64,000 bases of DNA from Phocoenobacter uteri (GCF_900454895.1 NZ_UGTA01000001.1:372001-436000); one strand, 5' to 3'; shown: positions 23,796 through 34,055, counted from the first letter of the stretch. Numbers and translations: made by a program. The notes: generated from the letters alone by a model not told the origin.

Positions 23796-24608
23796 GTAGA
23801 AATACACGCCCTGTTTTAAAGGGATTGAGACAAGTGAATGTTGAAGTTTTAAACATTTTCATTTTAGTAGAAATACACGCCCTGTTTTAAAGGGATTGAG
23901 ACCTGCCCAAATTGTTGGGGATATGGCAATAAAACTGTAGAAATACACGCCCTGTTTTAAAGGGATTGAGACTTTTATGATCGTCTTGGTTTCTGATAGG
24001 TAATTCGTAGAAATACACGCCCTGTTTTAAAGGGATTGAGACGTTATAAACCAAACGCCCCAAGCCTTTTCTTAATCGGTAGAAATACACGCCCTGTTTT
24101 AAAGGGATTGAGACATAATTTTGGTTAAAAGTTCTTTTGTCATCACCACGTAGAAATACACGCCCTGTTTTAAAGGGATTGAGACCCATTTATGCAACTA
24201 ACTACACCAAACAGAAGAAGTAGAAATACACGCCCTGTTTTAAAGGGATTGAGACTTTATATTTTTTGTTATACTTATAACCAGGTACTTCGTAGAAATA
24301 CACGCCCTGTTTTAAAGGGATTGAGACAAACCTAACGCTTCAATAGCGTTGTATTCATTGAAGTAGAAATACACGCCCTGTTTTAAAGGGATTGAGACTA
24401 AGTTCATTTACCCAACCTTTAAGCTCTAAATAGTAGAAATACACGCCCTGTTTTAAAGGGATTGAGACTTTAAATTAAGGTTGTATTCATTCTGATTTTC
24501 TGTAGAAATACACGCCCTGTTTTAAAGGGATTGAGACATATCGCCTAATCGCTTTTTTCTTAACTCAACCAAGTAGAAATACACGCCCTGTTTTAAAGGG
24601 ACTAAAAT
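23796..24608 (+). CRISPR. CRISPR array 2, 12 repeats and 11 spacers
   Basis: 36-bp repeat starting GTAGAAATACACGCCCTG and ending AAAGGGATTGAGAC, at 23796, 23867, 23937, 24007, 24079, 24150, 24220, 24292, 24363, 24433, 24502 and 24573. It differs from the array 1 repeat at positions 22 (T for C) and 32 (G for A). Spacers are 33-36 bp, and none is shared with array 1 as far as I can see. The last repeat is degenerate (GGGACTAAAA), so the array reads left to right. Expected crRNA handle: ATTGAGAC. Confidence 0.98.
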
Positions 24609-24746
24609 TTATCGTAAAGATAGGACATAATCTATCTTTACTGTAATTATTCATCGCAAACCATTTTTTAATGCCAACAATAAAAATCTAGGTTACAATT
24701 AGCTCTATCAATATGAATTAAACCAAATGTGAGTAAGGGCATTAGA

Positions 24747-24971
24747 ATGGCGAGAAAACCACAGCAAGATTTTGAAACAACGTTGAAGCAACTTGAAGAG
24801 ATTGTCACAAATTTAGAAAGCGGAGATTTACCGTTAGAAGAAGCATTAAATGAATTTGAAACTGCCGTAAAGCTAGTTAAAAAAGGGCAAGACCATTTGC
24901 AAAAAGCGGAGCAACGTATTCAAATTTTACTTCAAAAAGATGAACACGCCGAACTATCAGATTATCAATAA
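24747..24971 (+). CDS. xseB: Exodeoxyribonuclease VII small subunit
   Basis: 74 residues from the ATG at 24747 (a GTG at 24729 would add six). FETTLKQLEEIVTNLESGDLPLEEALNEFE is the XseB signature, a coiled-coil helical hairpin. XseB binds XseA to form the single-strand exonuclease. Downstream, ispA starts 12 bases after the stop, the conserved xseB-ispA arrangement. It is the first gene right of the CRISPR locus. Confidence 0.93.
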   Translation: MARKPQQDFETTLKQLEEIVTNLESGDLPLEEALNEFETAVKLVKKGQDHLQKAEQRIQILLQKDEHAELSDYQ

Positions 24972-24983
24972 AACGGATTTTCA

Positions 24984-25877
24984 ATGCAATATTCTTTATC
25001 TCTCGATTTAGTTGAAAAACAACAACGTGTGAATGGCTTTTTAACTGAGCAGTTACAAGGCTATAAAAATGCCAATTCACCTCTTTTTGACGCAATGAAT
25101 TATGCGGTGTTGCTTGGCGGTAAGCGTGTGCGTCCTTTCTTGGTTTATTCAACAGGGCAGTTGCTTGGCGTGCCTTTGGAAAATTTGGATCACAGTGCCG
25201 CAGCGATTGAGTCTATTCACGCCTATTCTTTGGTACACGATGATTTGCCCGCAATGGATAATGATAGTCTGCGTCGTGGTAATCCTACTTGCCATATCGC
25301 TTTTGATGAGGCGACAGCGATTTTAGCTGGCGACGCATTGCAAACTTTTGCTTTTGAATTGTTGGTGCAAGATCCTTTTTTAACCCCTCAACAAAAAGTG
25401 GCTCAAATTCAAACTCTTGCGTTTGCCTCTGGGGCGAAGGGAATGTGTTTAGGGCAAAGTTTAGATTTAGAGGCAGAAAATCAAGCCGTATCATTGGACA
25501 CCTTAGAGCATATTCATAGTAACAAAACAGGGGCGTTGATTGAGGCGGCGGTGCTGATGGGCTTTAATTTATCGGCATATTCAGATAATCAACAAATCAA
25601 ACAATCTCTTATCAATTACGCTAAAGCGATTGGTCTAGCCTTTCAAGTTCAGGATGATATTTTGGATATTGTGGGCGATGTGAACAAAATCGGTAAAACA
25701 GTGGGAGCTGATGAATCGCTCAATAAAAGCACTTATCCAAAATTATTAGGTTTGGAAGGGGCAAAACAAAAAGCACAGTTACTTTATCAGCACGCCTTAG
25801 ATTCACTGAATGAATTACCTTTTGATAGCACACCATTAAAAGCGTTAGCCGATTTTATCGTAAATCGAGACAGTTAA
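24984..25877 (+). CDS. ispA: Farnesyl diphosphate synthase (polyprenyl synthetase)
   Basis: 297 residues. The first aspartate-rich motif is VHDDLPAMDND, and the second is FQVQDDILDIVGD; GGKRVRPFL binds IPP. It makes C15 farnesyl-PP for quinones and undecaprenyl-PP. In many gammaproteobacteria dxs follows; here a convergent uvrC follows instead. Confidence 0.95.
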   Translation: MQYSLSLDLVEKQQRVNGFLTEQLQGYKNANSPLFDAMNYAVLLGGKRVRPFLVYSTGQLLGVPLENLDHSAAAIESIHAYSLVHDDLPAMDNDSLRRGNPTCHIAFDEATAILAGDALQTFAFELLVQDPFLTPQQKVAQIQTLAFASGAKGMCLGQSLDLEAENQAVSLDTLEHIHSNKTGALIEAAVLMGFNLSAYSDNQQIKQSLINYAKAIGLAFQVQDDILDIVGDVNKIGKTVGADESLNKSTYPKLLGLEGAKQKAQLLYQHALDSLNELPFDSTPLKALADFIVNRDS

Positions 25878-25945
25878 GCGGTCGGATTTTTATTAAAATT
25901 TGCAAATTTTTATTTTGGTAAATTTTAGAAAAAATATCACCGCTT
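25876..25945. terminator. Inverted uptake-signal pair between convergent ispA and uvrC
   Basis: AAGCGGT (25876) and ACCGCTT (ending 25945) face each other across an A/T-rich spacer that also has AAAATTTGCAAATTTT. It probably acts as a bidirectional terminator. It overlaps the last bases of both genes. Confidence 0.6.
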
Positions 25946-27785
25946 AGCTATTTTTCAACACATCAAAAATCTTTTCCGCAAGGGCTTTGGAGATATTTGG
26001 TATGCTGGCAATTTCATCAAGGGTAGCAGATTTCACACCTTGCATTCCGCCGAGATATTTTAACAAGGCTTGGCGACGTTTTGCCCCTACGCCGTTAATG
26101 GATTCTAAGCCACTTTCTGTAAAGGCTTTTTGGCGTTTTTTACGGTGTCCTGTGATGGCGTGATTATGGGATTCATCGCGAATATGTTGGATCAAATGTA
26201 AAGCCAAACTTTCTGGTGGTAAGTGAATTTCTTTGTTGCCCCATTTACTGATAATCAAGGTTTCAAGCCCAGCTTTTCGTTCTACACCTTTGGATACACC
26301 AATTAAGAGCGGGTGCTGTTTATCCCAAGATACATTCATTTTATCAAAGGTTTCAATCGCTCGATTGAGTTGTCCTTTGCCTCCATCAATAAAAATAATA
26401 TCAGGAATTTTGTCTTCTGGAAGTGTTTTGTTATAGCGTTTCAATAAGGCTTTTTCCATTGCGGCGTAGTCATCGCCCCCTGTAATGCCTTCAATATTAA
26501 AACGGCGATAGTCAGATTTTAAAATACCGTTTTGGTCAAACACCACGCACGATGCAATGGTTTGGTTACCCATTGTGTGACTGATATCAAAACATTCCAT
26601 TCGTTTAATAGTCGGCATTTTTAAGACATCTTGTAGGGCTTTGTAACGTGCTTGAATATTACTGTTTTGCTGTAATTTTACGGTTAATGCCGTTTGAGCG
26701 TTGGTTTTGGCTAAGCGTAAATAATGATCTTTATCACCACGCACTTTACTGTCGATAATGGTCACTTTGCGTCCTGCTTGCTCAGTTAAAATCTGAGAAA
26801 GGGAATCCGTTTCTGTGAGTTTGTGATCAATAATAATTTGATTTGGGATAGTTCGATGTTGGTGCATTTGTAAATAAAATTGCCCAATAAAAGTATCGCA
26901 AAGCTCCGTCAAATCCGTGTTATTCGGTACTTTGGGAAAATAGCTACGATTACCTAAAATTTTGCCGTGTCGCACAAATAAAATATGTACACAGGCAATA
27001 CCGTGTTGATAAGCGATAGAAATAATATCAAGATCGTCTAAGCGTTCATTTGCCACAAATTGTTTTTCAATTACAGCTCGCACTAGCTGAATTTGATCAC
27101 GATAGCGAGCGGCTTCTTCAAAATCTAGATTTTCAGCGGCTTGTTCCATTTTTTGCACCAAGTGAGTGATAACTTGCTGGTCTTTTCCTTGTAGGAATAA
27201 ACGGACAAATTGCACCTGTTGGTTATATTCCTCATCGGAGCAAACCTCTTTAACACAAGGGGCAAGGCAGCGTTTGATTTGATATTGTAAACACGGACGT
27301 GAACGGTTTTTATAGTAGCTATCCTGACATTGGCGGATCGGAAATAATTTTTGTAATAAATTTAAGGTCTCTCGCACTGCCGTTACATTTGGATAAGGGC
27401 CAAAATATTCGCCTTTAATTTTTTTTGAGCCACGAAATGCGGACAAGCGAGGGTGTTGATGATCGGTCAATAAAATATAGGGATAGGTTTTATCATCACG
27501 TAATAGCACGTTGTAGCGTGGTTTATGTTGTTTGATGTAGTTATGTTCGAGCAGTAATGCCTCAGTTTCAGAGTGGGTGATCGTAATATCAATATGGGCA
27601 ATATTTGAAACCAGTGCTTGGGTTTTGCGACTGTTTACATTCGCCCTAAAATAACTTGCGAGACGCTTTTTGAGATCTTTGGCTTTGCCCACATAAATAA
27701 TTACTTGTTTATCGTCATACATACGATAAACGCCAGATAAATTTGGGGTATTCTTTAAAAAAGTGTGGTAATCAAATGTTGTCAT
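25944..27785 (-). CDS. uvrC: Excinuclease ABC subunit C
   Basis: 613 residues from the ATG at 27785. The N-terminal GIY-YIG nuclease domain has LSGVYRMYDDKQVIIYVGKAKDLKKRL. A UVR motif is in QAAENLDFEEAARYRDQI, the C-terminal RNase H-like nuclease has ECFDISHTMG and IDGGKGQL, and the tail has tandem HhH motifs (SINGVGAKRRQALL, SIPNISKALAEKI). It makes the dual incisions in nucleotide excision repair. Confidence 0.96.
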   Translation of the reverse strand: MTTFDYHTFLKNTPNLSGVYRMYDDKQVIIYVGKAKDLKKRLASYFRANVNSRKTQALVSNIAHIDITITHSETEALLLEHNYIKQHKPRYNVLLRDDKTYPYILLTDHQHPRLSAFRGSKKIKGEYFGPYPNVTAVRETLNLLQKLFPIRQCQDSYYKNRSRPCLQYQIKRCLAPCVKEVCSDEEYNQQVQFVRLFLQGKDQQVITHLVQKMEQAAENLDFEEAARYRDQIQLVRAVIEKQFVANERLDDLDIISIAYQHGIACVHILFVRHGKILGNRSYFPKVPNNTDLTELCDTFIGQFYLQMHQHRTIPNQIIIDHKLTETDSLSQILTEQAGRKVTIIDSKVRGDKDHYLRLAKTNAQTALTVKLQQNSNIQARYKALQDVLKMPTIKRMECFDISHTMGNQTIASCVVFDQNGILKSDYRRFNIEGITGGDDYAAMEKALLKRYNKTLPEDKIPDIIFIDGGKGQLNRAIETFDKMNVSWDKQHPLLIGVSKGVERKAGLETLIISKWGNKEIHLPPESLALHLIQHIRDESHNHAITGHRKKRQKAFTESGLESINGVGAKRRQALLKYLGGMQGVKSATLDEIASIPNISKALAEKIFDVLKNS

Positions 27786-27859
27786 CAAAAGTAAGCGGTC
27801 ATATTTTTTTAAGATTTTGCAAAATTATAGCAAATTTTTTTAGTGGACGAGATATAAAA

Positions 27860-27884
27860 AAACCGCACCCAAAAAGTGCGGTTT
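27860..27884 (-). terminator. adhE terminator containing a Hin-type uptake core
   Basis: AAACCGCAC / GTGCGGTTT stem with a 7-base loop, followed on the minus strand by a T-run. AAGTGCGGT inside it equals the Haemophilus-type uptake core, otherwise not seen in this window. Confidence 0.85.
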
Positions 27885-27909
27885 ATTCGTATATCAATCT
27901 TTTATGAGA

Positions 27910-30528
27910 TTACGCTTGACCGTAGTAAGCTTTCGTTAAGATTTCTTCCATATCTTCAACCATCGCAAGACGAGGGTTAGCTGGTGTACATTGGTCTTCA
28001 AAGGCGAGTAAAGCAAGTTCTTTACGTGCGTCTAAGTATTCTTTTTCATCAATACCTTGTGCTTTGAATGACATTTCAATACCACAACGTTCAGCAAGAT
28101 CTTTTACTGCATTTGCAAAAGATTCTACCCCTTCTTGCGGTGTTGCTGCAGGTAAACCTAGCATTTTTGCAATATCTTGATATTTTGTATCCGCTTTATA
28201 GCTGTTGTATTTTGGCCACGTTGCCACTTTGGTTGGGCGAGTACCATTATAACGGATAACGTGTGGAAGCAAGATTGCATTTGCACGTCCGTGAACAGCA
28301 TGGAAACGACCACCTAATTTATGTGCCATTGAGTGGTTAATTCCCAAGAATGCATTTGCAAACGCCATTCCCGCAATAGTTGAAGCGTTATGAATTTTCT
28401 CACGAGCTTCATCGTCCGCGTCTTTCACAGAGCGTTCTAGATATTCAAATACAAGTTTGATTGCTTGTAATGCTAAACCATCGGTATAGTCGTTTGCCAT
28501 TACAGAAACATAAGCTTCAGTTGCGTGAGTTAACACGTCTAAACCAGTATCAGCAGCAATGCGTGATGGTACGGTCATAACCAATGCAGGGTCGATAATT
28601 GCGATTGTTGGTGTTAATGAGTAGTCTGCGATTGGGTATTTTTTATCGCCATCAGTGATAACCGCAAAAGGTGTTACTTCTGAACCTGTACCTGATGTTG
28701 TTGGGATACCCACAAATTTCGCTTTACGTCCTAATTGAGGGAATTTGAACGCACGTTTACGGATATCCATAAATTTCTGTACTAAATCACGGAAATCCAC
28801 TTCTGGTTGTTCGTAGAATAACCACATTACTTTCGCAGCATCCATTGGTGAACCACCACCTAATGCGATAATGGTATCTGGTTGGAAGCTACGCATAAGT
28901 TCAGTACCACGACGTACGGTTTCAATGCTTGGATCTGGCTCAACATCAGCAAATAGTTGGTAAGTTACTTGATTTTTGCGTAAACGAAGTTGTTCTGCGA
29001 TACGATCAACGAAACCTAAATCAACCATTGCACGGTCGGTGACGATCATTACGCGTTCCACATCTTTCATTGAACGAATATATTGAATTGAGTCTCGTTC
29101 AAAATAGATTTTTGAAGGAACTTTAAACCATTGCATATTATTTCTCCGTTTACCCACTCGTTTGATATTTAATAAATTCACAGCACTTACGTTATTACTC
29201 ACTGAGTTTTTACCATAAGAACCACAGCCCAAAGTAAGTGATGGTAAGAATGAGTTATAAACATCACCGATACCTCCAAAGGTTGATGGTGAGTTCCATA
29301 TAATACGGATTGCTTTTACACGTTCGCCAAATGTTTTAGATAACGCTTCATCCTTAGTGTGAATTGCCGCTGAGTGACCTAAGCCGTGAAAATTCACCAT
29401 TGCTTCAGAAAGAGAAAGCCCTTCTTCAGTTGAATTAGATTTTAATAATGCAAGCACAGGGGATAATTTTTCACGAGTAAGTGGTTCAGCTTCACCTACT
29501 TCACTACACTCTGCTAATAAAATATTGGTTTTTTCTGGAACATCAAACCCAGCTTGTTTTGCAATCCAAGCTGCTGGTTTTCCAACTACGTCAGCATTTA
29601 ATTTAGCACCGCTACAACTTGTTTTATTCGCTTTATCTACACCAAAAATGTATTTTTCAAGTAATGCTTTTTCTTTTTTATTTACGAGGTAAACGCCGTA
29701 AGATTGCATTTCTGCGATGAATTCTTTGTAGATTTCTTTATCAACGATTGCAGCCTGTTCTGAAGCACAGATCATACCGTTATCGAATGCTTTTGACATA
29801 ACGATGTCATAAACTGCTTGTTTTACATTTGCTGTTTTTTCCACATAAGCAGGTACGTTACCAGCTCCAACACCTAATGCAGGTTTACCACAAGAATAAG
29901 CTGCTTCTACCATTGCATTACCACCTGTTGCAAGAATAGTTGCAATGCCTGAATGTTTCATTAGTGCTGATGTTCCCTCTAATGATGGCTTGGTGATCCA
30001 TTGTACACAATCTTCTGGTGCACCAGCGGCAACAGCGGCATCGTAAACCACTTTAGCTGCATGAGCAGAACATTCTTGAGCCGATGGATGGAAAGCAAAT
30101 ACGATAGGGTTACGTGTTTTTAATGCAATTAGTGCTTTAAAAATAGTGGTTGATGTTGGGTTAGTAGTTGGCGTGATTCCACAAACTACACCCACTGGAT
30201 CAGCAATTTCTGTGATCCCTGTGACTTTATTTTCACTGATAATCCCAGCGGTTTTTAAATGACGCATATTGTTTACAACGTATTCACAAGCAAACAGATT
30301 TTTGGTTGCTTTATCTTCAAATACGCCACGTCCAGTTTCTTCAACAGCGTGTAATGCTAACACACCGTGTTGATCTAGTGCTGCTACTGAAGCTTTAGCA
30401 ACAATATAATCCACTTGTTCTTGATTCAGCTGGCGGAATTTTTCTAATGCAACCAATCCTTTCTCAACAAGTTGGTTTACTTCTGTTTGAGCGTCATAAG
30501 ATTGAACAGATTTTACATCTTTAGTCAT
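27910..30528 (-). CDS. adhE: Bifunctional acetaldehyde-CoA/alcohol dehydrogenase
   Basis: 872 residues, the usual AdhE length. The N-terminal aldehyde dehydrogenase half has the catalytic cysteine in NGMICASEQAAIV and the NAD region GVVCGITPTTNPTST. The C-terminal iron-dependent alcohol dehydrogenase half has GGGSPMDAAKVMW and metal-binding histidines in NHSMAHKLGGRFHAVHGRANA. It reduces acetyl-CoA to ethanol during fermentation and forms spirosomes. An FNR-like site lies upstream (30623-30636). Confidence 0.97.
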   Translation of the reverse strand: MTKDVKSVQSYDAQTEVNQLVEKGLVALEKFRQLNQEQVDYIVAKASVAALDQHGVLALHAVEETGRGVFEDKATKNLFACEYVVNNMRHLKTAGIISENKVTGITEIADPVGVVCGITPTTNPTSTTIFKALIALKTRNPIVFAFHPSAQECSAHAAKVVYDAAVAAGAPEDCVQWITKPSLEGTSALMKHSGIATILATGGNAMVEAAYSCGKPALGVGAGNVPAYVEKTANVKQAVYDIVMSKAFDNGMICASEQAAIVDKEIYKEFIAEMQSYGVYLVNKKEKALLEKYIFGVDKANKTSCSGAKLNADVVGKPAAWIAKQAGFDVPEKTNILLAECSEVGEAEPLTREKLSPVLALLKSNSTEEGLSLSEAMVNFHGLGHSAAIHTKDEALSKTFGERVKAIRIIWNSPSTFGGIGDVYNSFLPSLTLGCGSYGKNSVSNNVSAVNLLNIKRVGKRRNNMQWFKVPSKIYFERDSIQYIRSMKDVERVMIVTDRAMVDLGFVDRIAEQLRLRKNQVTYQLFADVEPDPSIETVRRGTELMRSFQPDTIIALGGGSPMDAAKVMWLFYEQPEVDFRDLVQKFMDIRKRAFKFPQLGRKAKFVGIPTTSGTGSEVTPFAVITDGDKKYPIADYSLTPTIAIIDPALVMTVPSRIAADTGLDVLTHATEAYVSVMANDYTDGLALQAIKLVFEYLERSVKDADDEAREKIHNASTIAGMAFANAFLGINHSMAHKLGGRFHAVHGRANAILLPHVIRYNGTRPTKVATWPKYNSYKADTKYQDIAKMLGLPAATPQEGVESFANAVKDLAERCGIEMSFKAQGIDEKEYLDARKELALLAFEDQCTPANPRLAMVEDMEEILTKAYYGQA

Positions 30529-30622
30529 AGGTTTTCCTTAAAATAATTAAAAATTAAACTGGCTGAATTATCTCGTATTTGGAAAGTATTTGCTTCATTT
30601 ATCCCAATAATTATTAAATATG

Positions 30623-30636
30623 CTGATCTAGATCAA
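30623..30636. promoter_or_regulatory. FNR-like site upstream of adhE
   Basis: CTGATCTAGATCAA matches the FNR consensus TTGAT-N4-ATCAA at 9 of 10 positions. It lies about 95 bases before the adhE start, in the 270-bp gap that also serves ftsE. It fits anaerobic control of a fermentation enzyme. Confidence 0.5.
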
Positions 30637-30810
30637 ATATATTGTTGAATATTTTTCAATAAAAATAACGTTTTCTTAACAAATATTTGTTTTTTGAGCA
30701 TTTTTATTGTAAAAAAACAGATGTGAATAAAGATTAAGAGATTTTATTAAGTTTTATGTCATGTTGTTATATAATGGCTAGAATTTTAATAAATTAGAGT
30801 GGTTGCTTAC

Positions 30811-31467
30811 ATGATACAGTTTACAAATGTAAATAAAGCTTATAGAGGTGCAAGGCAACCAGCATTGCAGGGAATAAGTTTTCATTTACCTGTTGGACAA
30901 ATGGCCTATTTAACGGGGCATTCGGGTGCTGGTAAAAGTACTTTATTGAAGTTGATTATGGGTATTGAACAAGCAAATGGTGGCAAAGTCTTGTTTAATG
31001 GGCATGACATTACTCGATTATCCTCCCGAGAATTACCTTTCTTACGCCGTCAAATTGGTATGGTTCATCAAAATTTTAGTTTACTCACAGATCGTACGGT
31101 TCTAGATAATGTTGCATTGCCTCTTATTATTATGGGCGTTCGCCAATCTATTGTTGAAAGAGAGGCAAGAGTTGCCTTAGAACGAGTAGGGCTTGCAGAT
31201 AAAGCACATTTCTTACCTTTACAACTTTCTGGTGGGGAGCAACAACGTGTTGATATTGCAAGAGCAATCATTCATCGTCCTCAACTATTACTTGCGGATG
31301 AACCGACCGGAAATTTAGATAATAATCTTTCATCTGAAATTTTTCATCTGTTTGAGGAATTTAATGAAATGGGTACAACGGTTCTAGTGGCAACACACGA
31401 TACTAATATTATTAGTCAACGTCCTAAGCCTTGTCTTGTATTAGAAAATGGTCATTTAAAAAATTAA
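30811..31467 (+). CDS. ftsE: Cell division ATP-binding protein FtsE
   Basis: 218 residues from the ATG at 30811 (a GTG at 30799 is possible). The ABC ATPase motifs are complete: Walker A GHSGAGKST, Q-loop MVHQNF, signature LSGGEQQRVDIARA, and Walker B LLLADEPTGNLD. With FtsX it controls peptidoglycan hydrolase activation at the septum. ftsX starts 6 bases after the stop. ftsY is not upstream. Confidence 0.95.
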   Translation: MIQFTNVNKAYRGARQPALQGISFHLPVGQMAYLTGHSGAGKSTLLKLIMGIEQANGGKVLFNGHDITRLSSRELPFLRRQIGMVHQNFSLLTDRTVLDNVALPLIIMGVRQSIVEREARVALERVGLADKAHFLPLQLSGGEQQRVDIARAIIHRPQLLLADEPTGNLDNNLSSEIFHLFEEFNEMGTTVLVATHDTNIISQRPKPCLVLENGHLKN

Positions 31468-31473
31468 GGGATT

Positions 31474-32406
31474 ATGATGTCTTCTTCAATTAACACATTT
31501 AGTGTGCAGACACGCTATATTTTAAGAACGGTTTGGCAGGATTTTGCGAGACGTAAATTGAGTACCTTGCTTACCATTTTAGTTATTTCAGTTTCTTTAA
31601 CGATTCCGATGGTAGGCTATTTGTTGTGGAAAAATACACATCACGCGGCGACTGAATTTTATCCAGAGCAAGAGTTGACCATTTATTTGCACAGAAATTT
31701 ATCTAGTCACGATGTGGAATATTTAGTGAATAGAATTCGTCAGTTTGAGCCAGATAAAATAGAAAAAGTCGATTTTATTTCTCGAGAGCAAAGTTTGGCG
31801 GATTTTAAAACTTGGTCAGGATTTGGCGAAGCATTAGCGATTTTAGATGATAATCCACTTCCGGCTATCGTTACCGTGAAACCAAAATCAGAATTTGCAA
31901 AAAATAGTATGATGATTGTTTTCAGGGATCAACTACAAAAGATGAAAGGCGTTCAGGAAGTGCGTCTTGATAATGCGTGGCTAGAAAAATTAACAGCACT
32001 GACTTGGTTAATGAAACAAGCGGCGATAGTGTGTGGCATATTGATGTCAATTTCGGTTTTCTTGGTGATTGGAAACAGTGTTAGAACCGATGTTTCCAAC
32101 AATAAAGAGACAATTAAAGTGATGCAATTAGTGGGTGCAACGGAATATTTTATTGCACGTCGCTTTATTCATACGGGTATATTTTATGGTTTATTTGGAA
32201 GCCTATTAGCGATCGTATTTAGTTCGCTTATTATTGGTTATTTCACCAGTATCGTGAGATACGTCACAGAATTATTTGTTGTAAAATTTGAATTAAACAG
32301 CTTCCATTTTAGTGAAGTAACATTTATTACGATTTTTTGTGTCTTTATCGGCTGGCTATCCGCATTATTGGCAACAAATAAATATATTCGCCAGCTAGGT
32401 TCATAA
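31474..32406 (+). CDS. ftsX: Cell division permease-like protein FtsX
   Basis: 310 residues. The four membrane segments of the MacB/FtsX fold are visible: one near residues 28-48, three in the C-terminal third. The extracytoplasmic loop between TM1 and TM2 (about residues 50-170) engages murein hydrolase activators such as EnvC. It is the partner of FtsE. A second in-frame ATG follows directly (31477). Confidence 0.93.
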   Translation: MMSSSINTFSVQTRYILRTVWQDFARRKLSTLLTILVISVSLTIPMVGYLLWKNTHHAATEFYPEQELTIYLHRNLSSHDVEYLVNRIRQFEPDKIEKVDFISREQSLADFKTWSGFGEALAILDDNPLPAIVTVKPKSEFAKNSMMIVFRDQLQKMKGVQEVRLDNAWLEKLTALTWLMKQAAIVCGILMSISVFLVIGNSVRTDVSNNKETIKVMQLVGATEYFIARRFIHTGIFYGLFGSLLAIVFSSLIIGYFTSIVRYVTELFVVKFELNSFHFSEVTFITIFCVFIGWLSALLATNKYIRQLGS

Positions 32407-32519
32407 TGATTATTAGATATAAAAACTAATAATATAGATAAAAATAACTTATTACCCTTGATCCTTTAATTATTTATTGTTAGAGTTCAAAGGTTTTAAA
32501 TAAAAATGAGGAGATTTTG

Positions 32520-33974
32520 ATGGAATATATCCATATGTTTTTTGATACTATTAACGCTCTTACTTGGGATTGGGCATTAGTGCCAATGTTAATCGTCTTT
32601 GGTTTACTTTTCACCGCTGTGGGTGGATTTGCACAGGTTAGATATTTTGGACGTATGTTTAATGTGTTTAGATCTGAAAAAGAGAGTCACGATCCTGATG
32701 CAGTAAGCTCACGTCAAGCACTTTTAGTGTCTATTGGTGGTCGTGTTGGTGGTGGTAATATTGCAGGTGTTGCGGTTGCGATCAGTTTAGGTGGACCAGG
32801 TGCGGTATTCTGGATGTGGGTTGTTGCGTTAATCGGTATGATGACGAGTATCGTAGAATGTTCTTTGGCTCAGCTTTATAAACGTAAAGAAGCAGATGGC
32901 ACTTATCGTGGTGGTCCAGCACACTATATTCTACACGGTTTAGGTAAAGATTATCGCTGGTTAGCAGTTATTTATGCAATTTCATTAACTCTTTCTTTTT
33001 CTATCGGTTTTAATGCGTTTCAAGGTAATACAGTAGCTGGTGCAGCATTAGATAGTTTAGGTATTGATCGTCTTTATACGGGTATTTTCCTTGTTGTATT
33101 TGGTGGTGCAGTTATTTTTGGTGGTATTAAGCGTATCGCAAAAGCATCAGATATTATCGTGCCTATCATGTCTCTTATTTATATTCTTCTTGCTTTAATC
33201 GTGATTGTAATGAATATCACCGAAATCCCTGCCTTAATCGTAACAGTGGTTAAAAATGCGTTTGGTATTGATCCTGTTGTTGGCGGTGGAATGGGTATTG
33301 CAATTTCACAAGGTATGCGTCGTGGTTTATTCTCAAATGAGGCTGGATTAGGTTCAGCACCAAACGTAGCGGCGACAGCAAAAGCGAATCACCCTGTGAG
33401 TCAAGGTATCTCACAAGCACTTTCAGTGTTTATTGATACTATCATTATTTGTAGTGCAACTGCATTCATCATCTTACTTGGTGATGTGTATCAACCAGGT
33501 GCAGCAATTGATGGTGTTGTGTTAACGCAACAATCATTAGTGGGACACTTTGGTAACTGGGTAAGCTATTTATTAACGTTCTCAATCTTATTATTCTCAT
33601 TTAGTTCAATTATTTATAACTACTATATGGGCGAAAATGGGGTAAGTTTCTTAGCTGGGAATGGAGAAAAAGCGAAAATACCAGTATTTATCTTGCGTTT
33701 AGCCGTTATTGCCGTATTATTCTTAGGTGCGGTTGCACCAGGTGCGACGGATGTATTCTTCTTCTCTGATCCACTTATGGGAATCTTAGCATTAACAAAC
33801 TTGCTTGCATTGATTATGTTATTCCCTCGTGCAGTGAAATTATTAAAAGATTATAGAAATCAATTAGATGCAGGTATTGAAGAGCCTATTTTTGATGCAC
33901 AAAAATATGAGCGTTTAGATATTGATGCAGACGCTTGGGAACATACTATTGATAAACCAATCGTGATCAAATAA
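32520..33974 (+). CDS. Sodium:amino acid (alanine/glycine) symporter, AGCS family
   Basis: 484 residues from the ATG at 32520, chosen because GAGGAG is 6 bases upstream. About ten to eleven hydrophobic segments. The AGCS signature is present: GGRVGGGNIAGVAVAISLGGPGAVFWMW, then GMRRGLFSNEAGLGSAPNVAATA. It imports alanine, glycine or a related small amino acid with sodium. It is a single gene, followed by a strong terminator. The exact substrate is not deducible. Confidence 0.92.
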   Translation: MEYIHMFFDTINALTWDWALVPMLIVFGLLFTAVGGFAQVRYFGRMFNVFRSEKESHDPDAVSSRQALLVSIGGRVGGGNIAGVAVAISLGGPGAVFWMWVVALIGMMTSIVECSLAQLYKRKEADGTYRGGPAHYILHGLGKDYRWLAVIYAISLTLSFSIGFNAFQGNTVAGAALDSLGIDRLYTGIFLVVFGGAVIFGGIKRIAKASDIIVPIMSLIYILLALIVIVMNITEIPALIVTVVKNAFGIDPVVGGGMGIAISQGMRRGLFSNEAGLGSAPNVAATAKANHPVSQGISQALSVFIDTIIICSATAFIILLGDVYQPGAAIDGVVLTQQSLVGHFGNWVSYLLTFSILLFSFSSIIYNYYMGENGVSFLAGNGEKAKIPVFILRLAVIAVLFLGAVAPGATDVFFFSDPLMGILALTNLLALIMLFPRAVKLLKDYRNQLDAGIEEPIFDAQKYERLDIDADAWEHTIDKPIVIK

Positions 33975-34013
33975 TGATTGTTAGTGTTGTATAACACTTA
34001 AATATAAAATAAT

Positions 34014-34055
34014 AAAACGCCCCTAAAATCTTGTATTTTCAGGGGCGTTTTTTAT
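34014..34055 (+). terminator. Terminator after the AGCS transporter
   Basis: AAAACGCCCCT (34014-34024) pairs with AGGGGCGTTTT (34041-34051), and a T-run follows. Confidence 0.9.

Noticed and set aside
23887..24189. Minus-strand open frame across CRISPR array 2
   Set aside because: It is also a translation of the repeat-spacer array.
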